Source: Epiperipatus broadwayi
Lineage: Eukaryota > Onychophora > Udeonychophora > Euonychophora > Peripatidae
Assembly (NCBI GenBank): GCA_028023455.1
Contig: JAQFVV010000111.1
Coordinates: 2,113,909 to 2,177,908, forward strand
Length of the DNA: 64,000 nt
Direction: 5' to 3'
Within the stretch, counting starts at the first letter, position 1, and every line of letters starts with the position of its first letter. This document shows positions 38,108 through 47,960 of this stretch, piece by piece. Both the position numbers and the translations under genes were made by a program. Under the pieces are notes generated by a model. That model made no database searches, was not told where the DNA came from, and saw only the letters and a program-made list of their open reading frames with translations.

Positions 38108-39299
38108 TTAAATTTTGAGTTCCCTAACCACCAGTACAGTTCTCCATGGTATTCTTGAAGAGTTTGTATCAAGTAAACTCTACACACTCCAAGTACTTAT
38201 TTAGAAGAAAAAAAAGTTTATAATACTCATCTTAATTACTATTACTTCCTCCTTCTTTACCACTACTATTAATGTTATTATTTCTATCACTGTAAAGAGT
38301 AATCTGCTAGGCATAATAATCTAGTTAGACTATGTGAGAGAGGCAACCTTAAGACTTCATCTTCTAAATCCCTTCACTTCCATGATAGATTCCAGTAGGG
38401 ATACAAAATAGAGCTACTTAACATAAAACTTTGCTAAATCCTATATGAAATCAGTTCCAAACAGATTCATTAATGATTCTAATAAATCATAACTAAGGAG
38501 AAAAGAGAAAGGTACCTGTTTGTATCAGAAACAGTACCCTTTGGTGAACCAGCATCCTATTCTATAAGGCAACAAGAGGTACTTTTGGCTAGGCATTGTT
38601 TAAGTGTATTTACGTTTGAAGATCATTCCACTATCTGCCACCTGTGAATCCCATAGGTAGCCTGGGAATGTTAAAATAGTGGAAGCTTGCAATAACAAAC
38701 ACATAGCCAAACTATCAAAATCAAACGTCATAATTAAAATGATTCATTAAAATTGACCAGCAGCCAAAGCATTAAAACCATACTTTCTATTAAAGAACAT
38801 ATATTTAACAGCCCCAGACAAAGTCATTTCTATGCTTATGGCAGATTTTTTGAAGAATGAATAAAAAAAATCACAGATAATAATAATAAAAGAATGACTT
38901 TAAAAAATTACATCATAAAAAAAAATATATATATATAATAAATATATACCTTTCCCCCATCAAAAATATAAAAACTTAACAAACAAAAAATAATGAGAAC
39001 AAAACCTTTCTAAAATATAATAACTACATCAATAAATAAATCTTTTTTGACAAAAAAGTAAAAAAAATACTAGGTTAATTAGTGTAAATCAGTGAGAAAA
39101 TGCAAAAATATTGAATGGAGAGCATGCTGGCGAATAACCTCATAAATCAATCTAGTATAATTATACTTTATTAATTTATATATTCATAATTCCACTTTAT
39201 TTAAATATTCCATCTTACCCAATCACTACTCACGAACAGAATAAAAATCTATATCTTAATTTATATCTTAAATATCAATAAATAAACCACTCAAAATTA

Positions 39300-40460
39300 A
39301 CACATAAAAATATTTATTTACCAATATAAAATAACATTTAAATTTTGAGGAATAGGTTTAACATTTTTAGATTTGTTATATTACTCTTTAATTTACATTT
39401 ACATAAATTTCAATGAGTTTAATATTTTATTTAGATGTCAAGTATGAATAGACTACATAATCTCATTTAAAAGAAAATTCCCTGATTTAACCTTAGCAAA
39501 AATTTCCAACCAACTCCCAATCCATCTGATACATTCATTATTCAATGTACATGAAACGACAACACAAAATACTATACTGTCAATACATCTGAACAATAAG
39601 TAGAAATAGAGAAGACATTACTCTCCACCAACAGGAATTACATCTGTTCAATAGAACAATAAACAAAAACTCCATAGGAATGGACTCATCTTCTGCTGAC
39701 TACAAACCCATCCATAGCAACAGAGGTGTTGTATATCTATAATCCTCCCTCCCTCATACTACATCTACTAATTACACAAATATATCCAATCCATTGAACC
39801 AATTCAACTAGAAATGAATAACCTAAGATTACCCTCCCTTAATATAACTTTACAAACTATATAGCCATTCACGCCCGACTTAAATTTAACATTTAAATAC
39901 GTTCGCACAAATGCATTTTATAAAATTTGTTTTAAAATGTTGAGTACAGATCAGCTCACAGATTCCACTCAAAAACATTCCAAATTAAACACAACCGATC
40001 AAAATACAAAGTCATCGATAAACGTCACTTCATAGGGAATATACAAATCCCATTACATTCATCAAATGCTCAGTATATCTGACATATATTCTAATCAATG
40101 TGAAAACCACAACATTATCAACCACTAACAATCTATCAACTCTATACCCAACCTAAATTTCATCATTTAAAATTTAAACAATAAACAATTTATACAATAA
40201 GAAAGAAAAAAATGGAAATGATTTTTATCAATCGGAAAACATAAAATTAAACATTATTAATTTGATTTAAAACTTACAAAAGTCAGATAAGAGTCCGTTT
40301 TAACATTTAAATTCTTGTTTATTAATTTGTAAAACTTGACAAAGTTCTTAATTATTTCAATAATTGTTCATTTCATATAGCTTATGGTAGAAGAGTCCAT
40401 GTTCCTCAATTCCCATGGAGACTTCCCTGAAGACCTCTGATATTTTGAGGAGATTAGCTG
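39300..40460 (+). repeat. Interspersed repeat, copy 1 (partly duplicated internally)
   Basis: Sequence from about 39,310 matches the block at 52,150-53,070 in the same order and orientation. Landmarks include TTGAGGAATA, AATACTATACTGTCA, AAACTCCATAGGAA, ACTAATTACA.AATATATCCAAT and GAAATGGAAATGATT. In this copy a central segment (ATGTTGAGTA...ATCTGA) occurs twice, near 39,405-39,640 and 39,905-40,140. That indicates tandem units of about 500 bp. No protein is encoded. It could be an LTR, a long non-autonomous element or a satellite piece. Confidence 0.6.
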
Positions 40461-40538
40461 TTCTGTTCTGTATCACATCTTTCATTTTTAAAATAAATGA
40501 GGAGACAGCGTCTTCTACTCACCAAAATCAAGTTAAAA

Positions 40539-40602
40539 CCCCCCCCCCCCTTAAAAAAAAAAAAAAAATTTTTTATTAAAAAAAAAAATTTTTAAAAAAA
40601 AA

Positions 40603-40645
<43 letters not shown>

Positions 40646-40690
40646 TTTTAAATTTTTTTTTTTTTAAAAAATTTTTATTTTAAATAAATG
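40539..40690. repeat. Homopolymer block (C-run followed by A and T runs)
   Basis: A run of about eleven C is followed by about 130 bp made almost only of A and T homopolymers. Nothing like it occurs elsewhere in the window. It is either a collapsed simple repeat or a sequencing or assembly artefact. It should not be used as evidence for biology. Confidence 0.75.
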
Positions 40691-40794
40691 AAAAAAATAA
40701 AAACATAATATATGGAAACAACTAATCAACTTTGCTCTTAGGAAAAAGTGGAGAAATCAAGAAAAACCTCATAGATAAGTATATGAAATTTTTA

Positions 40795-41070
40795 CTGCCT
40801 GTTGCCTATGGCAGAATGGTTCAGTTGGCTAGAATATTATCTTAAAATTCAATATTCAAGAATCTAAGAGTCCATATCTGATTCCCATTCTAGTACTGTG
40901 TATCACTAGTCCGGACAGCAACACCTGAAAAAGAGAAGAAAATAATACCTCTCAAAATGTTGTACTTATACTAACCTGTATGTTATTACTAATAGTTGAA
41001 TGTAATTTGAAAATTAAAAAAAAATGTAAATTTTTTTAAAGACATTCAATACTTAATATTAAATGATGGG
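40795..41070 (+). mobile_element. tRNA-derived SINE (family B), fullest copy
   Basis: The head contains box A TGGTTCAGTTGG (about 40,817-40,828), which fits the pol III consensus. A weaker box B lies in ATATCTGATTCCC (about 40,875-40,887). The body reads CAGCAACACCTGAAAAAGAG, then AATACCTCTCAAAATGTTGT and a GTTGAATGTAATTTGAAA-like tail. The body recurs at 45.4 kb and 47.3-47.5 kb, which defines a dispersed family distinct from family A at 16.35 kb. Confidence 0.7.
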
Positions 41071-41461
41071 AATAGACCAATATAAATATTTTAATCAAAT
41101 TTGCTTATTGAAGGAGAAGGATATATGTCTTCAGTTATTTTTCCTTCAGGAAGCAAATTACACTATAATTTGATTAAAATATTCAATGTCTTGATGATTC
41201 ATCAATGAGTGTTTTATGATTTAAGTTTACTCTAGATAACCTAGAGTCATTATAAGCTTGATAATATTATTATTATTCCTTTTATCACCATTGCTACTTT
41301 TTTTAAAAAAGAGACATAAAATATCTTTGCTATCTTCATATTTCATATTACTCAATTCTTTGATATTCCTAATAAATATCTTAAGGAGTTTTCCATTTTC
41401 ATCTACAATTGAGATGGCAACATATCTAAAGTTGTTGACATTCATTTTTAATTGATTTTAA

Positions 41462-41600
41462 ATCCATATTGCTGGTGCAATAGTAGAATAGCAGATCTAA
41501 AAATCAAGATTCATGGATTGTGAGTCTACTTCATTTCTGGTGTGAAACTAACTACTGAGTGATAAATTATTTGTCTATTTTAAAAACTAATCCTCACTTA
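41462..41600 (+). mobile_element. SINE-like repeat (family C), copy 1
   Basis: A segment with ATAGTAGAATAGCAGATCT and, further on, TTCATTTCTGGTGTG and GTGATAAATTATT matches 51,176-51,310 in order. The other copy has a box A-like TGGTAGAATGG. Box B is not convincing in either. It is probably a third short pol III-type repeat, but only two diverged copies are seen. Confidence 0.4.
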
Positions 41601-41694
41601 ATTTAATTCTCTTTTTGTAGTATACATAATTGACTAACTAGATACAATGTACAACTCTAACTGACTTCTTAACCAATTTAAAAAGAATTCATTT

Positions 41695-44080
41695 CATCAT
41701 CATCATCATCAACCATTATCAATCCACTGCAGGATGAAGGTCTCTCCAAGTTTAATCAATCTTTTCTGATCTTTAGCTTCTCTTCTCCACATCACCCCTG
41801 CACACTTTCTTATTTCATCCATCCATCTCACATGTGGTCTCCTTCTGGGTTTTTTACAATCTCTTGGAATCCCGTTTAAAATTTCACTTGTCCATCTATC
41901 ATCATCTCTTCTAGCAATATGTCCAGTCCAACTCCAATCTTTTAATTTTTTCAATGAGGTCAGTAACACCTGTTTGTTCTCATACCCATACATTGTGTTT
42001 TCGATCTCTTCTTGTTATTCCCAACATACATCTCTCCATACTTCTTTGAGTGGTTTGAAGTCTCTGTATTGCTCTTCTATTAAGTGTCCAAGTCTCAGAT
42101 CCATAAGTAAGAACTGGTAAAACACATTTGTTAAAAACCTTCCTTTTCAAACACATAGGCATATTTCCTTTTAGTATCAAGTTATTTCTACCAAAAGCAC
42201 TCCAACCAAGTTTAATTCTATGATTAACTACCTCCATAATGTTTCCATCTGTACTAATAATCTGACCAAGGTATTTGTAACTATTAACTTCTTCTAATTC
42301 ATCATAATTAATCTTTATTTTCATATTTTGAGCAAATTGATTAAACATTACTTTATCTTTTTAACATTTATCTTTAGTCCTACTTTCATCTGATAACTCC
42401 TGCAACATTTCCTGCAGCTCTGAAGCATTATTTGCAAAAACAACTACATCATCTGCGAAATCTAAATGACTTAAATAATCTCCATTTACTTTCACTCCTT
42501 TAGTTTCCCATTTTAATCCACAAAATACTTCTTGCAGCACTGCTGTAAAAAGTTTTGGAGATATGGAGTCACCTTGTCTTACACCTTTCTCAATGTTGAC
42601 TTTCCCAGTATCATTATGTAATCTAATTGTTGCTGTTGCATTTTTATAAATATTCTTTAAAATATGACAATATCCTGGATCTATACCTTGATGATCCAAT
42701 GCTTTAATCACTGAAGAAATGTTTATAGAATCAAATGCCTTTTCATAATCTACAAATCCAAAACATAATGACAACTCATATTCATTTGTCCTTTCTATAA
42801 CTTCTCTCAATACCTGGATATGATCTACTGTACTAAAACCACTTTTAAATCCAGCTTGTTCTCTTGGTTGGTGGAAATCTAATGTTCTCTGGAGATGAGT
42901 TGTAATTATCTTAGTAAAATTTGTATATAAAACTGATAAAAGGCTGATAGGTCTGTAATTTCTAATATCTACTTTATCACCTTTTTTAAATATTAATATT
43001 ATTACTGCATTCTTCTAATCATCTGGTACATCTTTATCATTTAGACATTTGGTATATAACTTTGCTAAAAAAAATTCTATTTCTTCACTTGCTTCTTTTA
43101 ATACATCAATTATAATTCCATCATTACCTGGAGCCTTTTCTTTCTTCTGGGCAATTCAGAAAATGTAATAGATATGAGGTACTTGTTCTTTATTACTATA
43201 TAATTCTTGATAAAAATCTTCTACCAATTTCATGATGTCATCTCTCTTTTTAGTAATAATTCCATTTTTTTTTCTTATTGCAGATATAAATTTCCTACCA
43301 ATACCAAAATGTTGTTTAACATTCTTGAGATTTATATTTTCTTCTACAGCTTTCTTTGCTAATTCACAGTTATACTTTCTTATATCATTTTCTATTCTTT
43401 TCCGCACCATTTTACAAAATTCAAGATATTCAATCCTTTTTAATGCATCATTTTTGTATATCTTCATATTCCTTCTTTTCTTCATAGAATTCTCTAGTCT
43501 CAGTAGAAATTTTATTGGTCAATTGCTGCTTTTTTCTACCAGCTATCTTTGATGCAGTTTTTAAAAGTGTATCAGTTATTTTTCATATTAATTTCATTCA
43601 AATTCGAATCATGTTCAAAATCTACTAATACTTGAAACCGATTTGTAAGTTCTAATTTAAATTCATTAGAATGTTTCTGAAGATTAGGAATATCAACTGT
43701 AAATATTGTTTTTCTTAATAATTTTTATCTCTCTAGTTTTATATTAACACGTATCTTACACCTTACTAATCGATGATCACTTCCTGTGTTAAATTTATTA
43801 GAAAACATTACAATCTTGAAATATATATTTCCTGTTAGTCAAAATATAATCCAATTCTACTGTACCTTCATTTGGATGCTTCCATGTCCATTTCCTTTTA
43901 ACATTTTTCTCAAAAAAAGAATTCATAATATAAAGTTTTTCTTTTTCTGCAAACTCCACAAGTCTACCGGGACCATTTTAATATTCCACAATTTAGCATA
44001 ATTTTCAATCTTGCTTGCATAGCATATTTTGCCTAGATTCCTTTCTTTAGCATAGTAATAAAAATGGATTTCTTTTAACA
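41695..44080 (-). pseudogene. RTE-type LINE, best-preserved copy
   Basis: The minus strand encodes, 5' to 3', the end of an AP-type endonuclease, a linker, a reverse transcriptase and the RTE C-terminal region. The endonuclease end has LVEFAEKEKLYIMNSFFE, KRKWTWKHPN, ELDYILTNRKYI and GSDHRLVRCKI at about 43,960-43,740; GSDHR is the conserved catalytic SDH motif. The linker has IENDIRKYNCELAKKA and GIGRKFISAIRKKNGII. The RT has FVDYEKAFDSI, GVRQGDSISPKLF and HLDFADDVVVFA, with both catalytic Asp pairs kept. The C-terminal region has KYLGQIISTDGN, GHIARRDDDRW and RPHVRWMDEIRK. A frameshift and stops separate at least four blocks, and the first ~130 endonuclease residues are missing or unrecognisable. 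A (CAT)n tract ends it, that is, (ATG)n in sense. It is dead but young enough to serve as reference for the other RTE relics. Confidence 0.9.
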
Positions 44081-44579
44081 AAATAGATCACAAAGGTTTA
44101 CCAGATTATTTGCTCAGCACCTATATTGATTATTCAGTTTTTTTGTAAAAATTTTTTGATGTAATGTAATCAATTTCTATGGTGTTACCATTTTACAATA
44201 TTCTCACAATAATTTGACCTTATTTTCATTACTAAAGATATGACCTTATTGAAAATATCCTAGTTAATGTCTTGTTTTGGTTTAGTTTTTTCTATATATT
44301 CTTTTCAATTCTATTTGATCTTTTATTTTGATTATAATTTTTCCTTTCCATTTTAAATAAACTCATTCACTGGATCTTGTTAATCTTGTGAATCCCTGAA
44401 AGATTGCTCATGTTTTTTTTTCTTTTTCAATAATTGAAAATATTATGATAATATTAATTCTTATCTTTCCAGAATATTTCTTGAAATTTCCATTGTCTTT
44501 TAACTTTTTTTTTTCCAAATCATTACTTTTTTCTAATACCTATTTTTATTTTTCTGAGTGTTACATATTATTCGAACAA

Positions 44580-44960
44580 TTCTTGAATTCATCTTTTAAT
44601 TTCTCCAAAACTTAATATGGTTCACTATTCACAATCTCAATTTGATTTCTACTCAGGTTATTGGATAAGCTATAATTCTTTTTGCTTTCATTCAAAGTTT
44701 ATAATCAGTAATATATGATAGCAAGTTACACCTCATTAAAACTGAAGTCTTCCATTGTTGAATATCTACAATGTAATCTATATGATTTCTATTAACTTCA
44801 TTGGCTAATGTTCATGTAATCCATTTGTGTGATTTAAACTGTTTAAAATATATACTGTAATAAAAAGGCTAGTTAATTCATAAAAACTTAATAGTGGATC
44901 TGCTGTTTTATTTCATATCAATGGAAATTGCTTTTTTTACTCTGGAATTTTCAATAATCA
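44580..44960 (-). pseudogene. LINE endonuclease fragment
   Basis: The minus strand reads ANEVNRNHIDYIVDIQQWKT (about 44,805-44,745), followed by ITDYKL and then AKRIIAYPIT. It resembles the C-terminal part of an AP-type LINE endonuclease (the IDYI block followed by a broken SDH region). It lies upstream of the RTE copy but repeats a domain already present there, so it is a separate, older fragment. The flanking 44,080-44,580 and 44,960-45,100 stretches hold nothing I recognise. Confidence 0.45.
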
Positions 44961-45109
44961 AATAATAATAAATCTTACTTTGGGAGTTTTGTTAATTTGT
45001 GCCTTAACCTTATAAAAAAAATTTTCTCATTTATTTTAACTTGTTGGACTATAATCTAGCATTGAATTAACGTTGAATAGACATAGATTAAATTAAATTG
45101 AAGAACTAT

Positions 45110-45600
45110 TGTCCAAAAATAATATTTGCAATATTCTTCTCCAGTTGAACATCATTTCTTCTTTGTCTGAAAGTTTATGACAATATTGTAATTGTAATAA
45201 TATATTGGACCAATTTCCATCATTCAATATTAATTGCTAAATGTTTTTTTAAAAATAAATTCAAATTTAAATTTTTCAAAGACATTCAACTATTAGTAAT
45301 AGCAGATATATTAAGTATATAACCTAACTGGTTAGAGTATCACCTTATATTCAATATTAATGAATCTAGGCCATGCTAATATTGTCACTGGTCAAGCCAG
45401 CAATGCCCGAAGAAGAGCGGGAAAAAATATCACTTGAAATATTGTATTATATACTAACTAGCATGTTAGAATGTATTTAAAGAATTTTTCTAAAAACATT
45501 TAACAATTAATATTAGATGATGAAAATAGTCAAAATATAATTACAATCATTTCTTCTTTGTTTCTCATTGTCTGAATGGTATACAATATTTTAAGAGTAA
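45110..45600 (+). mobile_element. tRNA-derived SINE (family B) inside an inverted repeat
   Basis: The SINE body at about 45,330-45,480 has CTGGTTAGAGTATCA, AGCAATGCCCGAAGAAGAG, ATATCACTTGAAATATTGT and a GTTAGAATGTATTTAAAG tail. It matches the copy at 40.8 kb. Sequence before it (about 45,110-45,290, for example AATATTAATTGCTAAATG) is the inverted complement of sequence after it (about 45,490-45,600, CATTTAACAATTAATATT). The SINE is therefore flanked by inverted arms of about 100 bp or more. It may be a composite of two opposite repeats. Confidence 0.6.
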
Positions 45601-45769
45601 TAAGCAGAAGCAGTGAAAGGTACAAGTAAAATAATATGAGACTAGTGGTTACTTAACTAAAGCTCATTCTTCATACAAATATTCATTTGCTTTAGCTACC
45701 ATGCATTCCAAACATAACACATGGCAGGCATGTTCTCAGAAGCTATAGTACTGAATATTTTCCAGGAGA

Positions 45770-47960
45770 AAACAAACATGCTTTTCAATCTATGGACAGC
45801 ATGATTCCCTATTTAGTTGACATTTTGGTTACTGCTAAAAAGAAGTCAGAATTAGAAAAGTGATGACTAAAATAAATATTAATAAATGTATTTCATTCAC
45901 TAAAGAAGTAAAAGTTTCTCAGACACATAATAAAATAAATGCAAATTGAAGCTACCCTAATACAGAACACTAAAGGCATTAAAAAATGGTGAGAAATCTA
46001 GAAATGTAAAAGAACTGTAGGTATTTCTGGGATTTTTTAAATTTTTATGAAAGTTTTTTGAGAGGAAAGTCACACTGGTTGTCACTGTTGCACCAGCTTT
46101 TGAAAAATAAATGGTGTTGGACATAGACCTGTGAACGCAATTTGGCTTTCAAAAAAGCAAAAGATCTTTTAACAACTGACAAATTGTTGGTTCATTACCA
46201 TAGCAATTTAGATATTATAATAACAATTGACACATCAGAATACAGTGATGGAGTTGGTATGTCCCATCTGTGATTATGGAGGTGAATGTCCACTAGCCTA
46301 TGCCACAAGAGTATTGTTAGCAACTGAAAAAAATTACAGCCAAGTTGACAAGGAGGCATTAGCAGTGGTTTTTGCCAATATGAAATTCCACCAATATATT
46401 TATGGGTGAAAATTTCAGATCTGCATAGACCATCACCTCTTAATTGGAATATTCAGCACCAGGAAAAAAATTCCTGAACATGAAAGCCGATGCATGCTAT
46501 GTTGGAGTAATATCTTGTGAAGCTATGATTATTAACTAGTCTATAAACTGGTGGAAAAATGAGACACACTGGTGCTCTATCTCAGTTACCTTATAGTCAG
46601 GAGAAGGAATATGAAGTCAGCAAAATTAACTATATTAATATATTAAACTTCATAACTCTTAATAGTTCAGTTATAACCAAGAAGATTTTTTAAAAAAACC
46701 AAAGAATATAACCAGCTCATTAAGTGAAAAAAATATGACTGGTCTAAAACTCATCCTGTGGAAATGGTAAAATGGATCTGGAAAATATGATGAACTTTCA
46801 GTTTGGAATGGATGTATGCTAATGACAGATCACTAACTCATCCCCCTCCCTCCTCATAAAGGCAGAGCACATGTATTGGATTTTCTGCATCAAGGTCATC
46901 ATGAAATTGTGAAGATAAAAGCATTGGCCTAATCATATGTAAGGTGGCAAATTTAAATGGTGACATTGAGAATAGTTAAAAAATGCATTAATTGTTAACA
47001 AACCACAAAATTGCCACCTAAACAATTGGAAACCTGGAGAAAGTCCATGACCTCTTGAACCCATATCCATTTATCATACATGACCTTTAAATTGATACAT
47101 GCTCCCAATGAACTGAATAGAAATGAGTAAAAAACAAGTGTGGAATGCACAATAACAGCCTCAAAAGAAATATTTGCTATGTATGGTTCCAAATAATAGT
47201 GATGAATAAAATGTAATGGTATTAGTGTTTTCCTGAAGCTTTGTGATGAAGGGATTTTAGTTATATTTATGAAGTATTGAATGTCTTTAGAAAAATTTAA
47301 CTTTATTTAAATCTTTCAATTACATTCAGTTGTTAATAATAGTGCATAAGTTAGTACATGCACAACACTTTGAGAGGTTCTATTCTTCTATCTTCTTCAG
47401 GCATTGCCATTGGTCAGGCCAGCAACACCTGAAAAAGAGAGAATAATACCTCTAGAAACAATATGCATAAACTGACTTGTGTGCTATGTAAAAACATTAC
47501 TTCGCAGAAGTGTATCGATTACTTCCATGATAAAGGTATTAAACATATCCTTATTTCATCTTATCACCCTGAAAGTAATGGAATCATGGAGAAAGCAGTT
47601 CAACATTTAAAAAATGTGTTGAAAAAAACTAGATTTAAGGGTGTACCAGAAACATTAATGAATGCTATGTATAATCAACCTTTTACACCCAATACAGCAA
47701 CAAATAAGACTCCAGCAGAGTTACTGATGTGTCATCTGTTCCATAATTGTCTAAGTTATTGCTATCCAGTAGTAAAAAGGATAAAAATCACAATTGGGAA
47801 AAATTCTGAGTAGGAGAAAGCATATGGGTATGATATTTTCAAAAATAAAGGTCTGGTATAATAGTGAAATTGTTACTGAAATAGTTAAAATTTATCAAAT
47901 TAGAAACTTAGTGGGAGATGAAGAGACACATAAATTACCTTCACCCTCATTTTATTAAAT
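45770..47960 (+). pseudogene. Gypsy-type LTR retrotransposon pol relic
   Basis: Plus-strand translation gives the Gypsy pol order. The end of the RT has YLVDILVTA (45,810-45,836), where the usual catalytic YLDD is changed to YLVD. Next is a connection region with LLHQLLKKN-like sequence. RNase H has IIITIDTSEY (about 46,215), then YATRVLLATEKNYSQVDKEA and KFHQYIYG. The integrase zinc-finger and core region includes QGHHEIVKMKALA and KKCINC-like pieces (about 46,890-47,000). The last integrase block is DYFHDKGIKHILISSYHPES, followed by NGIMEKAVQHLK and TPAELL (47,513-47,735). Frameshifts and stops break it throughout, and a SINE sits in the integrase. No LTRs, gag or protease were found, so both ends are lost or unrecognised. 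Confidence 0.85.
47290..47490. mobile_element. Head-to-head SINE (family B) inserted in Gypsy integrase
   Basis: From about 47,320 to 47,405 the SINE body is on the minus strand (ACATTCAGTTGTTAATAATA, ACAACACTTTGAGAGGTTCT, TTCTTCAGGCATTGCC). From about 47,405 to 47,480 part of the same body continues on the plus strand (GGCCAGCAACACCTGAAAAA, ATACCTCTAGAAACAATATG). Integrase coding sequence stops before about 47,200 and resumes at about 47,495. The turn-round point CATTGCCATTGGTCAGGCC is shared by both halves. It is either a 5'-inverted single insertion or two nested copies. Confidence 0.65.

Larger units (their letters stand above)
35460..38170 (-). pseudogene. Non-LTR retrotransposon relic (endonuclease plus RT)
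   Basis: The minus strand holds a broken apurinic-type endonuclease followed by a reverse transcriptase. The endonuclease region includes KITLSEIHLPGKGSL-like sequence near 38,030-38,090, and downstream pieces such as AMTIANTLFKQK near 37,600. RT blocks include GVKQTCLIAPTLF (about 36,345-36,305), where the usual G after Q is T, and LYADDLLF (about 36,150-36,125), which retains the catalytic Asp pair. The family is the type often labelled craniofacial development protein 2-like in invertebrate genomes, but it differs from the RTE copies elsewhere in the window. Stops and frameshifts are frequent. A 66-bp tandem duplication disrupts the endonuclease region. Confidence 0.7.

Noticed and set aside
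43232-43552. 106-codon hydrophobic plus-strand open frame
   Set aside because: It is antisense to the RTE endonuclease-RT linker. The T-rich complement gives a hydrophobic artefact.
46995-47192. Minus-strand open frame of 65 codons
   Set aside because: It is antisense to degraded Gypsy integrase sequence and has no independent support.
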